From: Hyperoodon ampullatus
Taxonomy: Eukaryota; Chordata; Mammalia; Artiodactyla; Ziphiidae
Length of the DNA: 64,000 nucleotides
Assembly (NCBI GenBank): GCA_949752795.1
Contig: OX457057.1
Coordinates: 97,801,513-97,865,512, forward strand
Reading direction: 5' to 3'
The position numbers and the translations under genes were made by a program. How positions within the stretch are numbered: position 1 is the stretch's first letter; every line of letters starts with the position of its first letter. The notes under the pieces are model-generated. The model was not told where the DNA came from. It saw only the letters and a list, made by a program, of their open reading frames with translations, and searched no databases. Below are positions 33,641 through 44,365 of this stretch, in pieces.

Positions 33641-35285
33641 AAGGCCCAAGGTATTTGACATCTCCAGCACCCATACCTTAGCCCTCCTCAAATCCCCTTC
33701 CTTTCTGGGCCCACAAGTCTGCTGAGGAGCAGTTCTGGGTCAATCTGGCTTTCTCACCAGAGGCCTTACCCTCTCTGGAGCCTCCCTGCCAGTCCAGGGA
33801 TGGGGGTAAGCCCGCAGGGATGGCCTGAGCCTTGGGAATGGGAAGGGAGGGGGTTGTGTTGACATATCTTTGGAATTTTTCTGACTTCCCTGTCCTTTGG
33901 GGCAGAGAGTAGATAAGGATTGGGCATGTGGGCAAGGAAGGGGCATCTCTCTCCTTAGAAGGTGGTCCTGGGGCTCAGTGCAGTGACCTTTATTCCCTCC
34001 GATATCCTGAAACCTATTCTCTCCCCGTCTCACCCCCAAGTCTCTGCGCCCAAGCAAGGCACTTGTCTCCCAGGGCTCACTTTCAGCAAGGGGGACACCG
34101 GTTGTTTTTTCCGGCCCCACTGCTGAGACTCTTTTCCCACTTGCCCTGAGTGTCTCCCCTCTGGCCAGGCCCCTGGACCCTACCCAGAATCTTAGGTCAG
34201 TTTCTCCCATCAGTGAAGAAACACATTTTTGTTTGGTTGTTGGGTTGATGTGCCACACATCCCAAAGGTAGTTGCCTGCTTGATGAAGCCCTGTATAGAA
34301 GGTGCTTATCCCAAAGGATGGAATTGCTAGAATGGGGCTGTCTGACCTCATGCAGGGACACTCTGTACAGAGCCTGTCCCTTGACCTTGCCAAAAGTTCA
34401 GGCAGATTTGATCTCCTGGACTCATGGTTTCAGGACCTCGGAAGGCCAGTTCAGAGGTGCTTGGATCCCTAAATTCCCAGCACTGGTGGATGATGACCAG
34501 GGCCACCTCTAAACCTTGGCCCTGAGATTTGGACAAGATCGGGTGCGTTCAGGGTGGTATGGCCGTAGACACCCTGAGGTTTGGTATGGGGGTGGAGATA
34601 CTAAGCGTGGTCAGATCAGGCCTCTGGAATGTGGCAAGACAAACACCTTCCCTGCTTAATATGTGGCTGGCTCTCCCCAAAGCAGGGTGTCCCCACTTCT
34701 ACACTTCTTCCTAAACTGCCACTGACAACTCCATCGGTCTGGAGCAGAGTCTGCTCAGATTCCATCTGTGGGGAGCCGCTGTGAAGAGCCGGGGAATTTG
34801 CACGTGCAGTGGGCCCTGGTGGAGGCCAGAGACGGAGCCTGGGAGGGGGTGGGGCAGGCACACAGACAGCCTCTGTTGGCCTGGGAGGCTGAGAACAGTG
34901 ACCAGCGCAAACCCTGTTGCTTTCAAATAAACAACCTCAGGCTGGGGGGAACAGCTCATCTTTGTCCTGGTTGGTGCTGATGTGGATCCTGCAGTCCCTG
35001 ACCTCCCAGTTCTCCTTTTCTTGCCCACTGCAGCCTTGGAACTGGGATTGGGTGGGGAAGGGCCGAGGAGAGGTGAGGCCCAGGCCCGAGGCACCTGGCT
35101 CCCAGAAGAGGTTGTGGTTCTGGCCCCTATGGCCTCTGAGGTGTGACCCCTCTTACCTAGTGGTCATGGGTGGGCCCCACACCCATCCCTATGGTCCTGG
35201 GCCTCCACCTCCACCTCAGCGAGTTCTCAAGGCCCTTCTTTTTGTCTAGCAGCTGGGCTGCAGCTCTGTGCCATGCACAGTCTGA
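33641..35285. other. Unassigned GC-rich sequence, longest apparently repeat-free block
   Basis: About 1.6 kb with no repeat I can name. A 217-codon minus-strand frame at 33740-34393 lacks any recognised domain and is not bounded by convincing splice sites. Could be single-copy intronic or regulatory DNA. Confidence 0.4.
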
Positions 35286-35289
35286 ACCT

Positions 35290-35400
35290 TGGAGGATCAG
35301 GGAGCCTTGGTGTATGGATAAAGGACCCAAATCCAGAGAGGTTAAGTGACTTGCCCAAAGTCACATAGCTGATGAGCCACTGAACTGGTTGACTTTCCAC
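35290..35400 (-). repeat. MIR SINE core
   Basis: 'atccagagaggttaagtgac' followed by 'ttgcccaaagtcacatagct' is the reverse MIR core, well preserved. Confidence 0.8.
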
Positions 35401-35564
35401 ACTCTTGGAAGAATCCTCTTTCCATTTTTTCGTATTGGTCCTTCCCAGACCCCAATCCACCCAAGAGAGCCCAGACTTGGCTGGGATGAGCAGTCTTCTG
35501 CACACATGTGGTGCTTATCAAGCAAGCATTGCCTTGTAGGGTTTCGCAATGAGCCTTGTGTTCT

Positions 35565-35690
35565 GGTTACACCATTAGACTTGGAGCTGCAGGAGGGCAG
35601 GGGCCTTCCGTGCTTTCCTGACCGCTGCCCAGGTCACTGCCCCACCCAGGCCCAGAACCAGGGCCCAGCACATCCCTGCTCAATGAGAGA
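35565..35690 (+). repeat. L2 LINE 3'-end fragment
   Basis: 'ttagacttggagctgcagga', 'gggcaggggccttccgtgct' and 'gggcccagcacatccctgct' then 'caatgagag' match the plus L2 terminus. Confidence 0.6.
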
Positions 35691-36095
35691 GGGGATGTGT
35701 GCAGGCCTGGAGAAGAAACAGGCTCAGGACGTCAGGCTTTTTCCCCTCAGAGGGAACAGAGCAACGAACTGTGCAGGAAGAAGGAAGAAATGTTTGTAGG
35801 AACAGGGACTTGTAAAACAGGGAGGTGACCAAATTCATTCAGATTGGCCTCGGAGCAGGCTCTGCTCACAGAACCAGCTGAAATACTCCGAACTGAAAGC
35901 CAGCGGCATCTCCCCAGAGAGGCCAAAGGGGACAGGCCAGGCAGAGCTGGCAGTGGCCGGATCAGGCACAGAAGACATTGAGCTGGCAGAGGGTGCCAGG
36001 GAGAGGTTTGTGGGCCCTCGGGGAACAGGCAGTGGGACTTTTCTGGGAGGTCTTCCTTCCAAGACTAATTAAGCCCTGCTACTTGCCACTCAGCC
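35691..36095. other. Unassigned sequence
   Basis: No recognised repeat or exon. Confidence 0.4.
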
Positions 36096-36099
36096 AGTC

Positions 36100-36300
36100 A
36101 ATCAGCCCAGTAACTGGTGTGTATCCAGCTTTCCCATGAGCCCAGTGTGGTGCTAGGAGCCTGGGAGGGGTGGGGAGGCAGGCACCAGAAAGAGAAGCCA
36201 GTGTCTGCCTTCGGGGGGCCTGTGAAATAGTTGGGGAGAGCAAACAAGCACATACAAATCAGATCATGGTTAGAATGGTTAAATAGCAAACCATGGGCGA
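36100..36300 (-). repeat. L2 LINE 3'-end fragment
   Basis: 'agtgtggtgctaggagcctg', 'gtctgccttcggggggcctg' and 'agcaaacaagcacatacaaa' correspond to reverse L2 3' sequence. Confidence 0.6.
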
Positions 36301-37425
36301 CCCAATACAATAGGAGGCAGGGGGGAGGGTCCTCTCCACTGTGCGTAAACATCAGGCATCTTCTCTTTTATTTCCTTTCTTTCATTCTACCATCCCCCCC
36401 CCAAACACACACACACACACATAACAGGGTCCCTACATAACAGGGCCAGCAGTGAAGGTTAGAGAATAACTTTCCATAAATCATAACTCTATGAGGCCTT
36501 GGCGACATCCCAGCTCCGGTCCTGAATTTACAGCCCTCAGAGTACACACACTGCTGACCACCAACCCCAGGACAACACCAACATCTTAAATTTATTGACT
36601 GATGGACTGATTATCAGCGTGGGAGCAGCCAGTACACATGGCTAGGGGAAAGATGGCACACAGGCAGGAAAAAACAGAGAGCAACTTGGCAAAGTGCAAA
36701 CAGCCTCATGTACAAGGAAGGGAAAGGATTAAAATCGTTCTTCAGTGAGATTTCCCAGAGCGGATTCTTTGGTTCCCACTTTTGAACCTTCACTCTTTCC
36801 CCACAGCTGGAACTTCCCCACCTTCTTGCACCCAACAAGTCCCTCCCCGATTTTGAAACTGACTTCCAGGGAAACAGTCCCCAGGTCCCACATCTGACTC
36901 AGGCCATTGCATCTGCCCCCTCTCTGTATTCAAGTCAGGCACCCAACTGTCAGTCCAGAGGGGCCAGGATCTGACTGCCTGGTCTGTCTTGTGTATAAGC
37001 AGTTTTTCCACTCATTAAACTCTCTGGAGCATCAGTTCGAGGCCGGGCTCTGGGCTATGTCAGCTGCAGGCAAAGTGGGACAAGCTAGGCCTTGCCACAC
37101 AGAAGCTCACCATCTCCTCAGGGTGAGAACACATAAACCCACCAACGTGAACTTAACCTTGCGAGGCAGCCTGGATTCAATGTCAAATGAGCAGAAGAGT
37201 CATCACCTTTTTTTGGTTTTGGTTTATTTGTTTATTTTTGTTTATAGCAGCTCTAGAAACAAACCAAATGTCCCCCCAAAATCACTTTAAAAGGCTCAGA
37301 GGAGGAAGAGGTTTCTGAGGGCTGGAAAACTGCCCCCAGCTTCTTGAAGAATCTGCATCTTGAAAGAACTGGACAGGTAGAGAGGAAGGGAGGGAATTCA
37401 GGAAGGGGGAATTGCTTGAATCAAA
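36301..37425. other. Unassigned sequence with short CA run
   Basis: A short (AC)n run occurs at about 36403-36420. Otherwise no repeat or exon recognised across 1.1 kb. Confidence 0.4.
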
Positions 37426-37437
37426 TGGTGGAAGAAG

Positions 37438-37749
37438 GGTTTCCCTGGTGGTTCACTGGTTAAGAATCCGCCTTCCAATGCAGGGGAAAAAGGGTTCTAT
37501 CCCTGGTCCGGGAGGATCCCACATGCCGCGGAGCAACTAAGCCCGTGCGCCACAACTACTGAGCCTGCGCACTACAACTACTGAAGCCCACGTGCCTAGA
37601 GCCCATGCTCCGCAACAAGAGAAGCCACCACAATGAGAAGCCCGCGCACCACAATGAAGAGTAGCCGCTGTTCGCCGCAACTACAGAAAGCCCACGTGCA
37701 GCAACAAAGACCCAATGCAGTCAAAAAAAATTAAAAAAAAAAAAAAAAA
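37438..37749 (+). mobile_element. CHR-type SINE, long form
   Basis: Plus-oriented, head 'ttccctggtggttcactggt', A-tail at 37720-37749. It retains the full ~290-bp body including the 'gcaacaaagacccaatgcag' 3' segment. Flanked by ggtggaaga at 37428-37436 and 37751-37759. Confidence 0.93.
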
Positions 37750-37759
37750 GGGTGGAAGA

Positions 37760-38495
37760 GGGTAGATCAAACTTGGCAGATAGATGGCACACATGACACC
37801 ACTCTGCTATTGCTTGTCTGTGGATGACGTTGTTGACTGTTATGCTGCTTCCCACCAACTCTGAGTGCAGACTCCTTCTCAATGCTGCCATCACCAACTG
37901 GTTAACGTGGGAATAAGTGTATTGGCCCTTTCTGGCCTAGAGAAAGGGGCCTCTGAGACCTGAGAAAATGGATGAGGCTGGAGCAGGACGCTGTGTGTGG
38001 AGGAGTGGGGAGGAAAGGCAGAGTCGTGGAGTTTCAGGATGGCAGAGCTGAACGGACTGGAGGAACCAATTCCCACATTTTCACTTACGGAGTCCGAGGC
38101 TACAAGTACTTGTCCGAGGTCTGTGGGAGTACCTGGCAAAGGTGTTTGTGCTCAGGCCTCCTGACTGCTGGGTCATATGCTAGGGCCAGCTGTTCAGAAG
38201 GGCTTTGGATGCCCAGCTGCTGAGCTTGTACCTTATCCTGTACGATCTGGAGCTGGCCGCGTAGGAGCCCAAGGCAAAGGTCTTCTGAGCTCATTCTCTA
38301 CCCCAGCCCACTTTATCTCCTCCTTTTCCAAACTCCCGTTCCTCAGGAAGCCCACAGTGGGGCAGTGCTGGGGAGGGGGCATGCCCTGGTTCGGCGGGAC
38401 ATCCAAGGTGGACTTCCTCTCACCCCTCTCCCCGCAGAGGAAGGCACTCCTCCCCCTGGAGCCGTAGCGGGCTCACTGGGCACCAGTGAAAGGTT
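37760..38495. other. Unassigned sequence
   Basis: No clear repeat. 38020-38130 has a faint MIR-like look but lacks diagnostic blocks. Confidence 0.4.
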
Positions 38496-38499
38496 TCCC

Positions 38500-38575
38500 A
38501 CTCAGCTCCCAGGCCACAGGGAGCCACTGAAGGTTTTAGAGCATGGGAGTGTTATGATGAAAATGTTATTTATAA
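38500..38575 (-). repeat. L2 LINE short fragment
   Basis: 'gggagccactgaaggtttta' then 'gagcatgggagtgttatgat' is a recognisable reverse L2 ORF2 block. Confidence 0.65.
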
Positions 38576-38948
38576 AATATTATTATGAAAAATTAATCTG
38601 TCCTGTGTCTTCTGGGAGAGAATGCCTCCCATTGCGACATTCCTGAATGGGTCAGAAGCTCTGCGAAATGGACCCAAGGGCTCCACAGGACAGAGGACCT
38701 ACTGAAGATGGGGGCACTGGGAGGGGGTCCTGCACATCTGGGGTGGAAAGGAGAAAGACGTTTTACCCTCAGGATCAAATTCCTGAGGTCAAGGCCCATG
38801 GAGGCTCCTGGGAAGGATAAGGAGCAGAGACTAGGAACCACGCAGAGCTGGAAGGGCTTTGGAGAGCTGTCAGACCCCATAACCCCCAAGCCGGCGTGGA
38901 CCGGTAGTTGTTTTGCTGTTTGTTTCCTTGAAGTGGATGTAAGTAAAG
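38576..38948. other. Unassigned sequence
   Basis: No recognised repeat or exon. Confidence 0.4.
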
Positions 38949-38958
38949 AAGTATGTTG

Positions 38959-39170
38959 GGCTTCCCTGGTGGCACAGTGGTTGAGAGTCCGCCTGCCGAT
39001 GCAGGGGACACGGGTTCGTGCCCCGGTCCGGGAAGATCCCACATGCCGCGGAGCGGCTGGGCCCGTGAGCCATGGCCGCTGAGCCTGCGCGTCCGGAGCC
39101 TGTGCTCCACAACGGGAGAGGCCACAACAGTGAGAGGCCCGCGTACCGGAAAAAAAAAAAAAAAAAAAAA
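38959..39170 (+). mobile_element. CHR-type SINE, short form (low divergence)
   Basis: Plus-oriented, head 'gcttccctggtggcacagtg', clear tRNA-like A and B boxes and a pure A-tail of about 22 bases at 39149-39170. Target duplication aagtatgttg / aagtatgctg at 38949-38958 and 39171-39180. The intact tail suggests recent insertion. A 265-codon minus-strand frame overlaps it by chance. Confidence 0.96.
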
Positions 39171-39180
39171 AAGTATGCTG

Positions 39181-39835
39181 AGGCTTGTTTGAGGGGTAGA
39201 ATGAATTGGGGAGACTGTGGCCCTTTGTGCAAGCAGCTTCTGGGGGTCTGAGAAGGGGAATGTAGGAGGCAAACTCCAGGCAAAAGAGGGCATGGTGGCA
39301 AGGAGGGGCACAGAGACAAAGGGGGTCAGCCAGGAAGCCCCCCAGCCTGAGAAGGGGCAGAGCTGAGCAGCAGCGCCTGGATACCCCCACTAGACCACCA
39401 GCCGCTAGAGGGTGGGGACCACACCCCCAACTTCCTCAGCCCATAGTCCCAGGCTCTGGAGACTGGACACATAGCCATGACCTTGCTGAACCAGGATTGA
39501 CGTTTTCCTTTTTCCCAACCATTTCCCAAATCATAAACAGTTCTCCCACTTATAGAAAGGGGCAGGGAGGGGATAGCATTCTCCCTGCCCATGGAGGGGC
39601 CATCCGAGTGAAGGTAGAAGGGTCTGGTACCAGAGAGGTAAGCTAATTTTTCTCTTCAGAGGTCACCACTGATGTCCCATTTTCCAACCCCAGCTTCCAC
39701 TTAGTGCTCACCCTCTTGGGGCAGCTGTTGCTCAATCTTTGCTTCTTTAAACCTTATTGCCTGGGCTTCCGGCCTTTGCACCTTCATGGTTCTCCCTCTA
39801 CAGCTCTAGTTCCTCTTTCTCTACTTCTGTGTAGT
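39181..39835. other. Unassigned sequence
   Basis: No recognised repeat. A donor-like GAG-GTAAGC at 39635-39643 has no matching acceptor that I can defend. Confidence 0.4.
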
Positions 39836-39839
39836 TTAC

Positions 39840-40060
39840 TCTTCTTCCTGAATCCCTTAAGCCAGGTGTCCCCAAAATTCTGCCACTGGTCTCTTCTCCT
39901 GGACATCTCCATGGTCTCCCTGGGGACCCTCTCCACTAGTCTCAGCTTTGACAGTCCACTTGCTTGTTGGTGACTCTATAGCCCTGATCACTCCTTCAAT
40001 TCTAGGCCTTCGTTTGCAAGAGTCTGCTGGACAGTGTAGTTGGAAGCCCTCCACAATCCC
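39840..40060 (+). repeat. L2 LINE reverse-transcriptase-region fragment
   Basis: 'gccaggtgtccccaaaattc' and 'tggtctcttctcctggacat' resemble the plus-strand L2 ORF2 sequence around its conserved V-P-Q-G-S motif, here degraded. Opposite in orientation to the long L2 on its right. Confidence 0.5.
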
Positions 40061-40425
40061 CAGGTACAACACATCCATTGTTGGAGGGCTTCCATGAGAA
40101 CTGGGGGGAGCCAAGCCTGGAGACAGGGTGCCCTGGTGGCCGGGCCTTTGCCTCAGGTCACCAGCACCAGGCCCGCCATCATCCTTCAGGAGGCTGCCTG
40201 CCCTCCCTCTAGTCTCTGGTCACTCTTCCTCCTGACTCAGAGAGTGACAGTGTCTGAGTCACTGATGTTGGACCTGGAAGACTGAGATACCCCCCTGGGG
40301 GACAGAGTGGTGGGTAAATTCTAAATCCATCTGGAAACGATTCCAGTTCTGGGGAGTGCTCTGAGCTGAGAGCTCACGGGAAGATAAGAGGAGACCTCCC
40401 AGGCTGAATGGCGAGGAACATTATT
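40061..40425. other. Unassigned sequence
   Basis: No recognised repeat or exon. Confidence 0.4.
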
Positions 40426-40429
40426 CTCT

Positions 40430-42880
40430 CATTCATCCCTGAAATATTAATTGAGTTTCTCCGCTGGGCTAGGGACTGTGTTAGGGGCTCAGGATACAAT
40501 GGAGAAGACAGACAAGGTCCTGCTCTCGGGGAGCTCAAAGTCTACCAGAGGACTGGGCACCAAGCAGGTGATTAGAAATTGATGAGTGCCCCGAAAGAGA
40601 AGCATGGGATGGAGGGGGAGTGAAGGACAGGAGCTGAGACCTAAAGAATTATTAAGAGCCAAGAGGAGAAGCAGGAGAGAAGATTGTTCCAGGCAGAGGG
40701 CAGAGCCCGTGGGAAGGCCCAGGGCAAGGTGGGCTCAGCACTTCGGAGGACCTGAGAAAAGCTCAGAGTGGCTGTGGAATGCTGAGAAAGTGACCCTTAA
40801 AGAGGAGGGAGAGGTGGGCATGGGCCATGTCACACATGACGTGGGGGGCCATGGACAGGATTTCAGAGTCTGGAATTTAAATCAGTGAAAGCCATGAGAA
40901 AATGTTCATTTAAATAAGATATTTGGGGCTGCCATGTAGCAATCACATCCCAGGGCCCACAGAGGACACTGCAGTGGGTACAAGACGGTGGCAGCCTAGA
41001 TTAGGGAGATGGCTTTTGCTGGAGCCAAGCAGTCAGATTTTAAGGATATTTTGGAGGATTCAGGAGCTAAAGAAGAGCAGAGGAGTCAAGGACAACTTTG
41101 CTTGTTTCACTTGTATAACCCCCTGCGCGGTCAAGTTCATTCCATGGGAAGTTTGGTCGTGGATCCGTGAAGTGGAGATGCCTCTGGGGCCTTGAAGAAA
41201 GAGGTGAAGTCATGCAGGCTTTGCCAGATACAATAAGGGTGCCCAGTTCAATCTGAATTTCAGATAAACAAAAAATAATTTCTTAGTATAAATCTGTCCT
41301 AAACATTACATGGGCCATGGTCATACTAAATTTTTTTCATCGTTTATCTGAAATTCAAAGTGGACTGGGCATCCTGTGTTTCTATTTGCTAAATCTGACA
41401 AACGGGCAATTGTGTACCTGGATCTGAAGCACAAGACAGAGGTCTAGACCGTGTCAGCATAGAGTAGCACGTGCAGCATCAGCCATGTAGGGGTGGCTTA
41501 GGGTCAATCTAAGGAGGAGACAAAGTCTAGACCAGGGTCTGATTAACTCCAAAGGTTAGGGTTCGGGTAGTGGAGAAAGGAGGAGGAAAAACAGGGGAGC
41601 ACCACAGAAGCTGACGGTAGTAGAAAGAAGAAATGACCCTCAGCAGAAAAATGAAACACACAAGGGCTAAAAGCATTCATGGGAAGGATGGAGGAGTCAT
41701 TAGTGGTCTTGGTGACAGCAGTTTATTTATGTTTTGTGATGGGGGAAAATACATCACAGTGAGTTGAGGACTAAATGGAAGAGCTTGAGATGTTTTCCCA
41801 TGAAGGAGAAGGTAGGAGCTGGAAGAAGAGGTGGGATCAAGGGCGGGCTTAATTTAGTATTAGAGACTTGAACTTGTTTAAATGTTGATGGGAAGCCATG
41901 AACAGAGAGAGAGAAGTTGAAGATGAAGGAAGAGGGAACATGCAAGGTCCCTGAGATGGCACTAGGGGTGGGATCCAGAACATAAGATTAGATAGAAGGA
42001 TATACATCTTCCATCAAGCCAGGAGGCAAAGTGGAAAGGAAGGATCCAAGCAGATTGGTGGGAGGATGGCAGTATGGTGAATGATTTCCGGCCTCCAGGT
42101 TCCTATTTTATCTTTGAAGGGGGTGGTGATATCATCTGCTGAGAATTAAAATGCAAGTAAAATAAGTTGAAGTTTTGAGAACAGGGTATAAGTTTTAAAA
42201 AGTGGTTGTACAAGGAATTGAATAGATTTAGACTAGGGAAAACATAGTGGGCGTTGCTGAGGACCACCTTGCTTGCTTGACTTCACTGGTGCTTGGTGAG
42301 CACCAGTGATGGTGGCTCCAGTCAGCTTGCTGGGGTGGTGATTCTTCTCCAGCAGACATCACCCACCACACAGGTACAGTTCAGAGGGAAAGGAGAGCTA
42401 GTCCTTCCACAGTTGGGGTTTTGCTGGGTAGTGTGATAAAGGGCAGTTTGTGTTAAAGGCAAGAGTGAATTAAATTCTGAGCTGTGCAAGCTAAGGTGTG
42501 ATGGGGAGAAGAAAAAAGAGGGTCGTTGGATAGGGGGAGGGGGGAAGGGCCGGAGACAGGTGCTCCTGAGGGGTTCAGAGCACAGGTGTAGGCCGACTGA
42601 TCGAGTGAAGAAGCTGAGAGGCTAGAAGGATATCAGAATTAGTGATTTCATAGATGGGAGAGTTCTGGTAGTGACTCAGTCTGGGGAGTGGTGATGGGAG
42701 TGGATGGCCAAGACTGTAGGACAGAAGGTCGCCAGAGACGGAGGAACCAAGCAACCAAGAGGCTGGGTCACTCTCGTGGACACTGAAGTCACCCATGGTG
42801 ATGGCAGGGCCTCCCTGTGTCCTCCACATGTCTTAGCTCTCCTGGTAACACTTACCTGTTTGTCAGGCCACAGGGCTCGC
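40430..42880 (-). repeat. Long L2 LINE copy with ORF2 endonuclease and RT remnants
   Basis: Reverse-oriented L2 of about 2.4 kb, long for a family usually found as 3' fragments of a few hundred bases. The 3' end is at 40430 ('gaaatattaattgagtttct'). Moving right come ORF2 landmarks: 'gaggagtcaaggacaacttt', a Y-A-D remnant of the catalytic RT motif at 41453-41464, 'ggtcttggtgacagcagttt', and on the minus strand an M-G-D-F motif near 42779-42796, as in the APE-type endonuclease domain. Frames are broken throughout. A palindromic DNA element interrupts it at 41215-41406. Confidence 0.75.
41215..41406. mobile_element. Palindromic nonautonomous DNA transposon (MITE)
   Basis: Two long arms are near-perfect inverted repeats: 41236-41290 ('gtgcccagttcaatctgaat' onward) and 41320-41376 ('gtttatctgaaattcaaag' to 'ggactgggcatcctg'), meeting near 41305-41312. 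Ends resemble 'caggcttgccagat' / 'atctgacaaa'. The layout matches old mammalian palindromic DNA-transposon derivatives; superfamily not assigned. It sits inside the L2. Confidence 0.8.
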
Positions 42881-43205
42881 TATGGTGGTGGGCGGGAAGA
42901 GGAGAGCTGGTAGTGGCTCACACTGGGAGGGGACTGTGAAATGTTTCAATAGTAGAAAGAGATTCTGTGTAAGCTTGGAACTAAGTGGATTCCGCTGAGC
43001 CTTCTTACAGTCTATCCACAGTCTGTCATCAATATTCATCAAGACTGAGAAAATCTAAAATTCTTTCTCCTCTCAGTGTTACTCTGGAAGCCCAAGGAAC
43101 TAGTATACTGGTAATAACACACGGTGGTGTGCCTCACCTTTTTACCCCCAACTCCCAGAGCCTGCCCCATCTCTTGTCTTCTTTCAGCTACTCTGGCTAG
43201 AAAGT
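42881..43205. other. Unassigned spacer between opposed L2 copies
   Basis: No recognised repeat or exon. Confidence 0.35.
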
Positions 43206-43209
43206 TCAG

Positions 43210-43860
43210 TCTCACTTCCATATCCACTGGCCACTAACTTTGCCTCTTTCTATTCCCAGTGCCCCTGCTCTTATTCATATCATTGTCATGTCTCCTCACA
43301 TTACAATTGCTTCCTAAATGATTTCTCTGCTTCCCTCCTACCACACCCTCCCGCCAATTTTCCCCGGCTTCTCCCTCTTCCCAAGAGGCCAAGGCCAGAG
43401 AGAGGACACTCCTAGCAATGCTTTCTCCAAATAGACCCTTTACTCAGCCATTGTATAATCTTCCTAAAATGCTGCTTAGTTTACATGATTCGCATCCTCA
43501 GAATTTCTCAGGGGATCTCTGTTTCTACAGAACAAAGATCAAACTTCTTAGCATAGTATTCAAGACTCCTCTTGACCTGGCCCCATGTTCCTTGTCACCC
43601 AGATCTCCTATTCCTTCCTCCACACACTGTGTGCCAGCCCCTCTGGGTTGTTTTACATTTGCTGAAATAAGCGATATTCTTTCCTGACTCTGGGGATTTG
43701 AATCTGCTGTCCCCTCAGCCTGAGATGTCCTTCTTTCCGTTCTCCACCTGCATCCTGTAGGGCTTAGCTACAATCACACCTTCTTCCTGGTGCCTTATCT
43801 GATCCTCACCGTTCAGAATTAATCAGCCCTTCCTCTACAGCAAAGGCAGAAGGCTGTGCC
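43210..43860 (+). repeat. L2 LINE 3' part
   Basis: Plus-oriented: 'tcatgtctcctcacattaca', 'attgcttcctaaatgatttc', 'aagatcaaacttcttagcat' and 'caagactcctcttgacctgg' follow L2 ORF2 3' order. Confidence 0.7.
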
Positions 43861-43914
43861 GGCATCTCTATTCAGCATGTATTTTCAGTTTTGTAAGCAG
43901 TTTAGAAGTCGTTC

Positions 43915-44030
43915 ATGTAACACTTACACTGCAAGTATGCTTAGCTGTATGAACCACTGAGGATACAAAGAGAGAAGAGGTCCTACCTTCCAGGTGCTCA
44001 TATTCTAGTGGGAGCGCTGGGGTGCTTGGC
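43915..44030 (-). repeat. L2 LINE 3'-end fragment
   Basis: 'actgaggatacaaagagaga', 'aggtcctaccttccaggtgc' and 'tcatattctagtgggagcg' are reverse L2 3'-end blocks. Confidence 0.7.
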
Positions 44031-44119
44031 GAGCTGATGGGCGACGACAAAGGCTCATGGTGCATTCTGAGAAAGGCGAAGGACCGATAATTCCACCAGG
44101 GAGTGGAATTACTGGTTTG

Positions 44120-44365
44120 TATCCGTCTCCCCAGCTAGAACAGAAGTTCCTTGAGTTCAGAAAGATGCTATGCTTAGCTCTAAACGTCCCCACACCCCTG
44201 CCCAGACCCTGGCAGGTCGTAAAAGCACCATGTGTGATTTGTTAGGATGAACCTCAGGCTCCCAGAAGACAGGAGCTACGTCTCCTTCATTCTTTTATTC
44301 TTCCCTCTTCCAGTGCCTTGTTCTAGTCCTGGTAGAGTCAGTGTTTGCTGAAATGAATTGAGAAA
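44120..44365 (+). repeat. Two adjacent L2 3' ends
   Basis: 'agctagaacagaagttcctt' to 'cctggcaggtcgtaaaagc' (44120-44232) and 'acaggagctacgtctccttc' to 'tgtttgctgaaatgaattga' (44250-44365) each look like a plus-oriented L2 terminus. Confidence 0.55.

Noticed and set aside
33740..34393. 217-codon minus-strand frame
   Set aside because: No domain, no paired splice sites and no promoter; the lack of stops fits high GC content.
38593..39390. Longest open frame in the window (265 codons, minus strand)
   Set aside because: It runs through a young CHR SINE including its A-tail (poly-Phe), has no domain, and other frames overlap it on both strands.
39635..39643. Donor-like GAG-GTAAGC
   Set aside because: No acceptor with a convincing pyrimidine tract at a plausible distance upstream.
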